The notes under the pieces are model-generated. The model made no database searches, was not told the DNA's origin, and saw only the letters and a list, made by a program, of their open reading frames with translations. Positions 45,137 through 56,400 of a stretch of DNA of 64,000 nt are shown in pieces (the stretch's first letter is position 1; the number at the start of each line of letters is the position of its first letter). The DNA is from Pelodera strongyloides. Taxonomy: Eukaryota; Nematoda; Chromadorea; Rhabditida; Rhabditidae. The position numbers were made by a program, and so were the translations under genes. Where the stretch lies: NCBI GenBank assembly GCA_036852015.1, contig JAANDG010000608.1, forward strand, positions 1 through 64,000. Direction: 5' to 3'.

Positions 45137-47499
45137 ATGAACTGTGCCACACCGTACAACTCTCTACAGTCACCGTACACGGCGCTCACTCCTGAATCGA
45201 ATAAGCTTCCCGATCCGTTTGGACCGCCATCGCACAACTATCAGACGATTGGGGTGGGTGGTATCATTCCTTGCTTAGTGCAGTGGTAGAGCTTGTTTTC
45301 ATTGGATACGTCGCTGGTTCAATCCCGAACCCCTACTCTAAATATATTGCTTTCAGAACCCGGTGCTCTTCCCTCTCCCTCATGCTCCTCGTGAACAACG
45401 TCCGGGACAATTCACATGCTGTCAACATGGACCCGCATGTCCGATTGGTCAGAACCAGCAGATCAATTCTAGGGTGGGTGTACTTTGTTGGTTTGTAGCT
45501 TGTAGTTTGTAGTCTGTACTATATTCGGCATTTCCATTACAATGCACTTAATTTCAGCTGCAGAACCTCTCTCTTTCCGACGGGACTGGCATGATTCCAG
45601 CTCCACAAATCAATGCATTCGCACAACACCCACTGCTTCCACCCCCGCCGCCCCCACCGATGCAAATCACAAGTCCCTATTCACGTAAGGGTTACGGTAG
45701 TTGTGGCACGGTTTCGGTATTCATTTAAGGGCTACGGTATGTCTTCCCATATTGGCGGTCATAGTGGTGCTCATAGTACCGTATTGGTGCGGGACTGTAT
45801 GATTTACCTTTTCTAACTATTAACTTTATTCAGAGCAACTCACTGACAGATCTTCGGAGAGCAGAAAGAAGAAGAAGAAAGGAAAAGAGAGGGAAAAGAA
45901 GAAGAAACCCAGAGAGGGAGAGAGATTGCGCGAATCGAGCAAGAGCTCGAGTCGGAGTGAGTGTTGATGACTCGTTGGAGGATAGGATCCTCTCTTCTGG
46001 CTATCTTTTGTTGCTCAACTTATGTTTACTCTGAATTCCAGCACGCCGTCGCAAAGAACGCAAGAATAAGCTGGAAAGTGCTCAGCAACAATATGAGAAT
46101 ATTCAGTACTTCGAAGGTTGGCACCCACCATATTTTCTTTCTATTGAATATCACTGAAAATGGAGCCACTAGTTAATGTATTATTTCCAGGAAATCAAAT
46201 GGAATCTCGTTTTGAGCCACAACCTCAGATAACCGCGGTTAATGGTATGTTGTTATTTTGTACTATCAGCTCGCCTACTCTATGTGTTACCTAGTTTGCC
46301 GACGGCTTAGGATACAACTGATATTCAATTCCTTCAGCAGCTGCCTTCCAACGAGCTCCCGATCCATTTGAAGAACAGCCTTCATCGATTGAACCTCATA
46401 ACCTGACTCTCTGCCCGCCCACTCCACAGTCTGACGCATCTGAACTGAAGAAGGCCAGAAAGCAGAGAAGTAGGCACAGGACACCGAAACGCAAGGTAAA
46501 TTTGTGATATGTACTAAGTTTTCCATGAATCATGAATTCTTAACAAAACAAGTTCTTGTTCTTCTAGTAATTAAATATTATTCGTTTAGCAGTACGTTGT
46601 GGAAGGCATGGGAACTGGGCCCGATCACACGGAAAGGACGGTGCGATCCAGGGATTCTTCAGTACAAACAGAACCCGAGGGTGATAAGGTAAAGAGATAA
46701 TTTTAATAAGCTCATATTTTATATAGAACCTGCTCACGGGCTAAGCCTCCCTATACGAAAGAATTTAGGACGAGAGCAAGGCTCACGCCAAGCAGCGTTA
46801 TGTCGGAGTGCACACGTACAAGGAGGCCGAGGACGCTATCAAGGGAAACGCTGATTTTGTGATTTACCATCAGGTGGGTGTTATAATTGCAGTATGGCCG
46901 TTTCACATATTGCAATTTTGCATCTTCTCCCGTAATTTCCAATTCAGTTTTCATTTCAGTTGCCTCTGGACCATTCACTCAAAGATTTGTACGCGGAACT
47001 GAAGCTTTTTATCTGTTATCGGACAGTCACTGGATCCTTCAGGTGAACTAATTCGGATCAAAATTCTAGTATCAGGGGGAGAGCCGGCAGGACGCAGGGT
47101 ACGACAACAATTTTGTATTATTAGTAAACATTATAGAAATTCGGTATAATTAGTAAATGGCTCGGATTTTCTAGGCACTATCGTATTCGCCAGCGTACCC
47201 ACGAAAAGAAGACGAATCCGGCAATGTATTATGTTGATTACGGAGATCCCAATGCTTTGGGATTCATCAACCTCGACCAGTTGGTGAAATATTACGCAGT
47301 GAGTATTACTAGTACATTCTTACTAAACTTGCGCAAGACTGAAATTTCCGTGCATTTTCTGTAACACTAATCGTTTCACACTGCTAACGAAATAGCCCAT
47401 GTCGTGCTTGTGTAACGTTATCATTTTTAGATTTACGGAACTCTTCGCAGAAGTTATGGCGGACCAACAAATGCCGATCTGTTTCCCTGGTGGGACTGA
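45137..47499 (+). CDS. Basic protein with degenerate C-terminal SH2-like domain, 416 aa
   Basis: Twelve exons: 45,137-45,253, 45,357-45,473, 45,558-45,684, 45,834-45,956, 46,042-46,116, 46,191-46,244, 46,338-46,495, 46,590-46,688, 46,769-46,873, 46,960-47,042, 47,175-47,298, 47,431-47,499; AATAAA at about 47,525. The N-terminus is Pro-rich (LLPPPPPPPMQ), then Lys/Arg-rich (SRKKKKKGKEREKKKKP, TRRRKERKNK), which could be nuclear localisation signals. Residues ~300-405 fit an SH2 fold: VHTYKEAEDAIKGNADFVIY aligns with the alpha-A/beta-B region, HYRIRQ with beta-D, then YYVDYG and INLDQLVKYYAIYG at the C-terminal strand and helix. The beta-B arginine of the FLVR motif is Tyr (FVIY, residue 323), so phosphotyrosine binding is doubtful. 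No kinase domain. An adaptor or regulatory role is inferred only; the orthologue is not identified. Confidence 0.82.
45263..45335 (+). tRNA. tRNA-like sequence (probable tRNA pseudogene) in intron 1 of the SH2-like gene
   Basis: The 103-bp intron 45,254-45,356 contains an A-box-like TTAGTGCAGTGGTAGAGC (45,275-45,292) and a B-box GGTTCAATCCC (about 45,316-45,326) at tRNA-like spacing. The acceptor and anticodon stems pair poorly by eye, so it is more likely a decayed tRNA or tRNA-derived insertion than a working gene. Confidence 0.5.
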
Positions 47500-48549
47500 A
47501 CAATCAGCCGCAATTAAATTTATTAATAAACATTTATTCGTCTTGTTTTTTTCCATTCTGGCCGCCTTCAACAGTTTCTAAAACTCTCACTCGCTTCGCA
47601 GAGTGTTGCGTTGCGGTCGGTTGGCTCGCAGCCAAATCAGATTAGACTAGGGAAATTTGCATATTGTGCACCACTAATTGCACCGGATAAATATGGTGTA
47701 TACATAGTTGTCAAGTGCGTAGTTGATTGTTATCTATATTCTTGTTTATTCCATAACCTTTTTTTGAAAGTAGAGATACACCGGATAAATATAATTGTGC
47801 GAAAGTTTGCCCGGGAGACAATCAATTGTAAGCGTATATGTGAAGTTCTAATTCATAGCAAAACAAGTAAATAAAAATGCGTAGAACTATGTAAACAAAC
47901 CACAATTTTGATTCTCCCTTTGCCACTGAATATTCCGTTACGATTTTCGTGTTTTTGGTTTCATCTTTATTCAATGTAAATGTGAATAATGTAATGTTCA
48001 CCCGTAATTAAATCCTCAATTAAATTTCAATTTATTTTCAACTTTCTTTTCCCCCCTATTGTTTTCTATTCAGAATTGAGGACAAATAAAATACTTCTAT
48101 CCTCCTGCGTCTTATGTCTTAATGTCCTAGTATTTTTTCATAGATGTATGTTATTCATAAATCCATAATTCATTTAATACATACATAGAATCAATGGGCC
48201 CCGTAGCTTTTTTTTTGGCTTAATTGAAAGTGTGATACATATATCGATTGCTAGAGCCGTGGTGGGTGGTCTATGTGTCTGTAGTCGAGGTGACTATTCA
48301 TATTCACTGCCGTATGCCCATCATTTTCGATTATTTACATTTCTGCATCTTTTCTTATTAATTCTCCCAGTTTGTGACTCCCTCTCCTATGCTCTTTTAC
48401 ATTTGACTGTTCAAAATGTAACATAATATTTTTTATCTAGTATAATCCAACTTGATTCGTTCACTTGCAATTATTGATCTTTTTTCTGCAAAAAGTTCTC
48501 TGTATTTTTATTATTCGTTTAACACTCGCAATGCTACGTAATTTACTCG

Positions 48550-48702
48550 TTAAAGCGAAACGCTAGCCTCTTTAGAAAATTAATAAGCAAATCCTATGTA
48601 TCCTATGCTAATTTTGTACGATTGCCGTGGACGATCGTGCAAAATTAGCATAGGATACATAGAATTTGCTTATCATATAAAGGGGCTAGCATTTCGCTTT
48701 AA
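48550..48702. mobile_element. TTAA-flanked near-perfect palindrome
   Basis: 153 bp beginning TTAAAGCGAAACGCTAGCC and ending GGGGCTAGCATTTCGCTTTAA; arms of about 65 bp pair almost throughout (AAATCCTATGTATCCTATGC and complement) around a short loop. The outermost TTAAAGCGAAA is shared with the CCGG MITE family, but the interior is different. It lies about 105 bp upstream of the TMEM134/230-like start codon. Confidence 0.88.
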
Positions 48703-48806
48703 ATTCTGCATGACCTTAATATTTCACTTTCCAGGTGCCAGTTCCGTTGTGTGCCTTCTGCCCATTCCGCAGAAGTGTTCACAAAACGAGAACCACTTTA
48801 TAACAG

Positions 48807-51154
48807 ATGGTTGTGAATGCTTTGCCCGGTCATCAGAGAAATGCATCACAAGGACAACACGTACGTTTTAGATTTAAATTTCATTACATTTACATTTGTG
48901 GCATACTGTAACAGTATTATAATTCATTAGTGCATGAACCGAATTGTAGTTGTGAGGTTAGGAGGGAATTTCCTTCTCTTTTACCCTTTTGCATACATTT
49001 ATTTTGCGCACTGCGTCATTACATTTACGTTAGTTTCCCACTAAAATATTTTCTTTCCCACGGTTTCTTGTAGTGGAAGCATATACGCATTTGCGAGGAA
49101 TTTCTTTGAACTTTTATTAATAAAATGGATAAATGCGATGAAAATAAGTGTGGTATTATGTTCCTCAGCTAGACGTCAAGTTTGTCTAATACTTTTGCTT
49201 ATCTAATAATGTGTACTTTCCAGCTGATAGTGGATCGCCACGAGAGCGGAGATGAGGAGGATATAGAGAGGTATTTTCTTTGTGAAATATTTTTTTAAAT
49301 ATTTTCTTACCCTTGGTTCTGGTTTAGCCATCTCAATTTTTCCTCTGCGCTTCTAACAAACACAGTCTGCAGTCTGACTTCTTCAGGGCGAGTAGGACGC
49401 GTAGTTGTTGTGTTTATCTTAATCGTACAGTAATCAGGATCTAACCCTCAGTGACTCATCCAACCGTAATAGTACTAGATGTTTAAGAATCTTTAATAAG
49501 AATAATACTTCAGATGTCCCCCTCCCCCTCCAGAAGTGTCACAAGGCGGAGTATTCCCCACTTCGCCCCCGGAACCAGTCTCCAGACCACATGATAATCA
49601 CATCAAGTTTGTTGTTTTGTATGCTTATGTTTGATTATAATTTAGGGCGCGTTCGGGATTGATTTTCCGAAAGGAAACTCGACCAATTCCTCGCTCGGGA
49701 TGGACATTTTGGAAACGTTCTAATGCTTGGAGAAAACAAAAAATACACTATGAATTAGCTTGCAAAAAACGTTTCCCGCGCATATTTTTCAAATTTTCCA
49801 TGCTAATTCATACTGTATTTTTTGTTTTCTCCAAACATTAGAACGTTTCCAAAATGTCCATCCCGAACGAGGATTTTGCCGAGTTTCCTTTCGGAAAATC
49901 AATCCCGAACGCGCCCTAAGGGACGCGTTCGAAATGGGCCAATGGGCGGAAAAGGAAACACATGCTACTTTTTCATCAAACATCATGTTAACTATTCATG
50001 TCAGAAACGGTAGTTTCTATGCACTATACTTGAAATAGTTTTGTGAGGATAATTTCTTCGTGAAACATTTTGCTTTTGATACCACATGGGATGGGGATGT
50101 CCGTTTATTCAGCTTATTTTCTGCAGTTGTATGGTAGCTCAGCAATGTTTAATTAAGTTGTTCTTATTTAAAATTACTCTTCGTATTTTAGAGGAGGATG
50201 CCGTGATCCACGACTGCGATCAAACTATAAAGTGGTATTAGGATCGATTATGCTGACTGTTATTGGATCCAGTGAGTTTTTGTGCTGTTTCAAGATTCTT
50301 CACTACCGTATTTTCACAAATTTCTGGGCTCTGAGTGAGGTCATACATTACATGGTATTGGGATCGCTTATGCAAATAGTACTCATATTTATGTAGGGCA
50401 ATCCGTTGATTAATTAGTGCTTTGCCTATTGGTTTAGGGGTTCACTCATCTATAAAACACCGTCTAATTTAGACAAAGTGATAAATTCATTTTCCCTCTA
50501 AACTACGGTAGTCGATGCACAAATGAGAGTGCATTTGCGCATAAGCTTATCCATTAAAGTCTAAGGTTGAACCGTGCCTAAAAGCGATATAACATCCGGT
50601 TTTTACACATGTTGACAACGCCTTAGAATGGGCAGTATTGCGCAGGTATTTGCATACGCTGCATGGGAATACAGCGTCCAGAATACGTTTCAAAACCGGC
50701 TAGTGTACCTCTTTAACTCGGTGGTTTATTTGTTTAAACTTGTCTTTTTCAGTATTACTCGTGTACGGCGCGTTGGTTTTCTTTGAAATCGACCAGGAAA
50801 CAGGTGGGATATTTTGTTTTTTTATTTTTGGTCCGAGGCCAGGTTGTTCATAGCTTGTAGGTTCCAGGTTCGCATACCACACATGAGCTGAAGACTGTAA
50901 TTATTGTAATTAAATTAAATTTAAATTGTTTTACGCTTCAGGAGCGTGCACCTTTATTCAAGGATGAAAGTGTACAAACTGAACTGTAATTATATGTGTT
51001 AATTTGTTCAGCGGGCATGCAGTGGTGGGTGTTCCTCTTCGCCGGACTCCTCTGTTTTATTCCCGGATTCTATCACGTCTACTACATTTCATGCACACTT
51101 TGTGGCCGAGCTGGATATTCGTTTGATAAACTTCCAACCTTCAGCCGACATTGA
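48807..51154 (+). CDS. Two-TM protein of the TMEM134/TMEM230 (DUF872) type, 155 aa
   Basis: Six exons with agreeing phases: 48,807-48,860, 49,224-49,270, 49,514-49,606, 50,192-50,271, 50,753-50,803, 51,012-51,154. The cytoplasmic N-terminus is polar, acidic and Pro-rich (HESGDEEDIER, CPPPPPEVS); TM1 is about VVLGSIMLTVIGSILLVYGA, then a short acidic loop (FEIDQETAG), then TM2 WWVFLFAGLLCFIPGFYHVYY, and a tail with GRAGYSFDKLPTF. The motif F-x-PG-x-YH-x-x-x-I/Y followed by GY-x-F/Y-D-x-x-P is the hallmark of TMEM134/TMEM230 proteins, which sit in vesicle or secretory membranes. The start is the first ATG in frame and follows an ACAG acceptor-like site, with another acceptor at 48,734, so the mRNA may be trans-spliced. 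MITEs occupy introns 3 and 4. The choice between TMEM134 and TMEM230 is not settled. Confidence 0.85.
49642..49919. mobile_element. Long foldback element, 'GGGCGCGTTCGGGATT' family (copy 2)
   Basis: Starts TTAGGGCGCGTTCGGGATTG and ends CAATCCCGAACGCGCCCTAA; the arms stay paired through TTTTCCGAAAGGAAAC, GGACATTTTGGAAACGTTC and GGAGAAAACAAAAAATAC. 278 bp in intron 3 of the TMEM134/230-like gene. Because the halves are complementary, open frames on both strands give similar peptides. Confidence 0.92.
50554..50715. mobile_element. Diverged TTAA-type MITE related to the 'CCGG' family
   Basis: TTAA at both ends; contains ACATCCGGTTTTTACAC, GCATACGCTGCATGGGAATA and GTTTCAAAACCGGC, the landmarks of the CCGG family with many changes. 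In intron 4 of the TMEM134/230-like gene. Confidence 0.6.
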
Positions 51155-53428
51155 AGAAAAGGTAGTATTACTACTTTTATTTTATTTTGGTCGGCTTAAA
51201 TAGTACATATAGACAGGCAGTCTTGAGGACACTATGGACGTATGCATAAAACAAATGGGGTTCAAAAATGTTTAATCATGGTAATATTAATTTTCATTAG
51301 TAGGTACTGCAAGCTCTGATACCTTCTGAATACTGAGAACTTTACTGTTGTGCATTTTGAAATACGTTTTGTAGTTTTTGTGAAACATTTGAGATTTTTC
51401 TGTACGTATCCCACTATTGCCCGAAACATTATATTGGAGATTATAGTTTTATATATTTGAGTAATTTCTTCACTGGTTAGTCACGCAGATTCCTTTTTTT
51501 TCTTTTAATATTTTTTACGTCGTTTCTTATCTTATGATTCGCTCAGAAGCAGCATCGACTATGGTTTATACGACGTTTTTAATGACTGAAAATATAAAAA
51601 GAATCCAAATATATGTCTAAATTAAATTGTAAGTTTGTTATATAAATATTATAAGTTTAAAGTAAAATATAGTGTTTGTATTAATCAAAACCCATCCACA
51701 TTCTAGTTTCTCTCATTGTCACTGCAGGGTGAGTAGTTTCAGTTTATTTTTATTTTTTATTCAATTTTATTATTCTTTTTTAATCATACGTTTTATTTTT
51801 GTTTTATCCTCGTGAGCCGCTTGTGTATGAGCTTTTATATCTTGTATAATAGTCCTTTATTTGCGCTTGTTACCGTATGATTATCCCAAAATGCTGTCAT
51901 TTACCCAAGTTTATTATGTTTCTCCCAAAATCTGAGATTTTAAGTTCTTAACCGAGATTTTGCATAATAGAAGCTTAATATTCGGGATTATATTGTGAGC
52001 AAATTAGTGCGTAATTTTGATATTATATCCGGGGCTTTTTTATAAAAAATTTTTTGCATATTATTTATTATTAGCTTTTCTTGTGAGAAATTAAATGATC
52101 AATCAAACTGTGGTGGATATTTGAGTTTTATTCTTGTTTTATTTTCTTTATTTGGTTGCTAATTGAGAACTCAGTGCTCGCCCTTGTGCTGCTAGAAAGC
52201 AAGTAAGCTTGTGTATAATTTTTTTGTTGTTAATATTCTTATTTGTTTTCTTCATTTAAGAACATGATGTAACCTATTTCCATTTTTTATCACCATTATT
52301 ATGCATTTTTTTGAAAATTGAAATACTTTTATCCCTTTTCATCTCTTTTTATTTTCACACAACCTAATTATGTCTAAAAAGGCATAATACATTTTCAATG
52401 AAAACATTTTTATTCAGCTATGTACATAATTGAATAGCATCTAATTTAATGCATAAATAATTTTTTTAAATTATGTCTTTGTGATTTTGCCATACTAAGA
52501 CTTCACTAAGATTAGAACAACTACGCGAAACAAATTTTTACATTAAAATAATATAAATAGAACCCGTTATGAGAAAAGACGATTTGTTTTTAGGAGTTAG
52601 AAAACGTATAAAATAGTAACTGTTAGATGCGAAACTGAAATAGATCAGTTACGCAAGCTGTTGGGCCAGATTTAAAATAAAAGAGATATTTAGTTTGGGG
52701 GTCGAGGGGTTATATTGAGTTGCGGTTTCAACTATATCCTATTTTGTAAAATATAGCTTACGGGGTATGGCGCTGGTAATTGACATATAATTTGGTTCAC
52801 TTGAGTTTGGGATCCTCATTTTTTTTTCTGTGGCGAATGTTGAGACCCAATATGACGTTTATCCAAAATATTGTTTTGTTTTTCTTGTTCGAAAACTCGA
52901 AATAAACGTTGCCGGTAATAATTTCGTGCATATTGAAAGAGCAAATGGGACTGGGGAATTTGGATATATCACAACAGAAATATGAAACAAGCTAAGGGAA
53001 TGTTCGAGAAAGTAAATAGAAAGTGAAAGAGCTTTAAATCGAAATACCGGCCGGTTTTTGAAACACATCGAGTACACCAGCATTCGTATGCAGATTATGC
53101 AAATGAACATAATATGCAAATGAATAATATGCAAATGAACATAAATTAGAATAAAAAATCGAGCTAAATTCAACCAACTTAGCATAAATATATGAGAATT
53201 CAGTTGTCCATGATGTGTTTCAAAAACCGGCCAGTTTTTTGTCCATGATGTGTTTCAAAAACCGGCCAGTTTTTCGCTTTAAAGAGAGTTGTGGTGGTTT
53301 ATAATTAGCACGCAACTAGATGTAGTATACCACTAGTCACTGATAAAACTTAACTTTGTTCACTTTCCCTCTTTCTTCTGATGAAATCACTGAGTATTGG
53401 TTGGTCACTGACACACATTCCCTCTTTG
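51155..53428. other. AT-rich intergenic region between the TMEM-like and astacin genes
   Basis: Very AT-rich with long T and A runs and no exon-like structure. Only one MITE (53,034-53,282) is recognisable. The facing genes are convergent, so it holds two 3' ends and probably no promoter. Confidence 0.6.
53034..53282. mobile_element. TTAA-flanked MITE, 'CCGG' family, with duplicated right terminus
   Basis: Left TTTAAATCGAAATACCGGCC, right CCAGTTTTTCGCTTTAA. The right inverted repeat (ATGATGTGTTTCAAAAACCGG) occurs twice in tandem and ATATGCAAATGAACATAA is partly triplicated inside, making it longer (249 bp) than the other copies. Confidence 0.9.
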
Positions 53429-56400
53429 TTATAGAATGGGGGACAACACGACGGTTCCGAACAACGGACAAGGGCATCCGTGGCCCTGAATAAGGATTAC
53501 GGTGATTGATAGAAGTACTAGATGTGAAGAAGAAACACTTCTAATCATAGCTGGCGTCTTCTTTACTTCTAAATACACATTCGAGAACGCAGTCAAAACG
53601 TGTGTACTGGGGTAGGAGCCTTCAGTTATGTCGACTGCGAAGAACGAGGCTTGAACTCTTGAACTATAAAATAAATTTATTCTATTTTCTACTAGGTGTT
53701 AGTTCTTTCGACAACAAATAGGAGTATAAGATAAAGGTAAGGATAAACTCACTTTGTGCAAACTTTCCCACTGCATAATCTATTGCTGGAGAGTAGTTTC
53801 CCGCAGTGTTTGTCCACGGGGCACGCCTCCAGATTGCACGTGGAGAATTCCTGACGGCGGCCTCTGAACAATCAATATTTTCGATTATAACTACGATAAA
53901 TTATAAAAGATAGTTGATGGCGTACTGTATACTGCGACTTCTAATTGTTTGTGAATAACGGGTAGAATCATGCTGATCCGACATGCTCACACTTGGGTCT
54001 GAAGGTTTCCAATGTGTTTTTCAATTATTATATGTACGACGATAGGCGATATGAACTACTTCCAAGCCAAAGTTAACTTATAGCCCAAAACCCAGCTTGG
54101 TCAAGGTGCTATGAGATACCCTGGAAATTATCGATTACTCTAATTGCTCTAGGGTACTTAATAACATGAACCTACTGGCACTGGCTGGTCCTGCAGTGTC
54201 TCACTCTGCTCTTGATCCCACATCCTCCACAACTTCGGGAGCATTCACTCCACTCCCCCCAATCACTCCAGATATTGTCCCCAGAGATCGTCTTGGGAAC
54301 CGCTACAAAATGGGAGGGTGAAGTCAATGATGTTTTCGATGTTATAACTTCTTATCAAAAGCAAAATCTTTGACTATCAAGTGCTTGTAAATCAATCGAT
54401 ATCTGATTTTGACTTATGTGTACGCTCAGATACTTATCAGTAATTGATATGTTAACAGTGTTGTGCTTCAGTACAGAACAATGCAAATATTGTAAGATAA
54501 ACCTGTCGTAGTGGCCATTATTGGTGCTGGAGTCATGTGCGGAGGTTTGTCGGCTGAAAATGACACATAACTTATTTGATAATATCATTGAGAATATGAT
54601 ATTCTGCCCCCGAAAGTCTTTTCGTCATATCAATATGCAAGTAATCAGTTTTCAATGCTGAATGCCCACATTTTCTCTATGGAGAAGAATTTAAGAATAC
54701 CATTAAAATCAGAGCAAAACTGTATGACCATGGAGCAAGGTACTCACTGGTTCTGACTCTCAGTTTGAATCCGACATCATTTGACAGTTGTGAACGGAAG
54801 ATGACAACTCCTGTGGAAGATTCGGAAACAAAAGACTCTTCTGGCATTTTATAGCAACAGAATCTGGAATAACACGCAATATGATTAGGGCTATTGACTT
54901 TCGCCGTCTTTTTCTTTCTGCCGGAATGCACCAGTTTTAATGGTTTTATGAATTTAGTCATATAACCATAAGAAGTCGCGGGAAAATATAGTATCATGGT
55001 CAGTGAAAAGTCAGAATGATTTACGATACCGATACCTCCATAAAGTACAAAAGATAGCTAATAATGTAATATTCCAATGTCTAACTTTCAACTTTCAAGA
55101 CTACAGCTTTTCTTGCGTGTAGTGAATTAAAACAATATGAAGAAACATACCGATATCCGGTATTTTTAAGATCTTTTCCTATTTTCAATTCGACATAATC
55201 TGTGCAAGTTGAAGTACAAAGGAATGAGAAGTCTTCGATAAATTCGAGTTCGATTCTTTTGGAGTCAGGCGCATGAAAAATAAAGTTATCAACTTTTAAT
55301 CAAGTACCAAAAATAAAAGAAGAACATCGTAGGAGAACCTATGGGTTTGTTATATTCATCGAATGAAACGTAATTTACTGATCACTGTTGGTTGAAGTTT
55401 TATATTTGCCGGAAGATATAAACGTTCTAGTGCGTCTTGGAAACTTCGCTTACCCTGCTTTTGACATACATTCAAATATTTATCTTTTACTTTTCTAAAT
55501 TACGAAAAGAGGGCAGTGTTCAAGGGCTAAAGTTCGTTCTTACATATAACCTGAGGTTAAACTCTTGTTAACTAACTTTTCCGAACATTATCCATTGAAT
55601 CGTTATCACTTTGTGCTATGATCTCATAAACTATACCTTGAATAGCCATGAGCACTTCTGATCTGGCTCGTATCCGGGATCAGGGAAATCAGGGGATGAA
55701 ATCTCAGTCCATTCCTCTGTCACTTCTATCAAGCCACCACACTCGGCATCTGAACATATTTTGTTGAAAATGAGAAGTATCGAATCACGTCAACTATTCT
55801 AATGGGTTGCCAAAAGTGCCGAAACCCACGCTTTATGGTGAATGGAATTAGAAAACCAACTTTTGGCCTCTTCAGGTTGGCCACAGTTTGGTCCCGCCAA
55901 TCCAGAGGGACAAATACACTTGTCACATTTGGAAGGATGAGGATAACCTCCGTTTTCACATTTCATTCCAGCTCCAGAACATTTATCTGAAAATTTATGG
56001 AGTTACAGTAGTTGGATAATATTGTCATACCGTAGCAGTCTACAGAAGGATGCATACCGTATCTAGAGCAACTACAGTATCATAAAATATACCAGAACAG
56101 TATGCCTTATTGATTGTCTGAATGTCATAGAAGGAAAGGGTTTCTCGTTGTCCGATCGTACTTTGGTAGAGAGGGTCTCTGAAGGAAAATGTTGAGTGAT
56201 TGGACTTGCAAATGCTCAATAAAAATCCATTAGTAGGAGCATAATGTAACAAAATACTCAGTTTCGGTATAAGGTGACTTTTAGGTTACCGCAGAGAAAG
56301 CGAGAGAGAAAGATATAACGAGAAAATGGAGAGAAATATAGACGAAGGGAAGAGAATGCAAAGAGGAGTTATGTGTGTCAACATATTATGAATCCATCCC

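Noticed and set aside
47299..48734. SH2-like gene and TMEM-like gene as a standard operon
   Set aside because: The gap from the upstream poly(A) signal (about 47,530) to the downstream ATG is over 1.2 kb, far longer than usual nematode operon spacing.
49659..50038. Open frames of 60-92 aa around 49.7-50.0 kb with near-identical peptides on both strands
   Set aside because: They are the two arms of a palindromic MITE and repeat the peptides seen at 37.3 kb; not genes.
50831..50885. B-box-like GGTTCGCATACC in an intron of the TMEM-like gene
   Set aside because: No A box at the right distance and no stem pairing; not reported as a tRNA.
51896..51912. TTTACCCAAGTTT resembling the SL1 spliced leader
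   Set aside because: Only 12-13 bases match, there is no donor site after it and no SL RNA or 5S gene around it; chance in AT-rich sequence.
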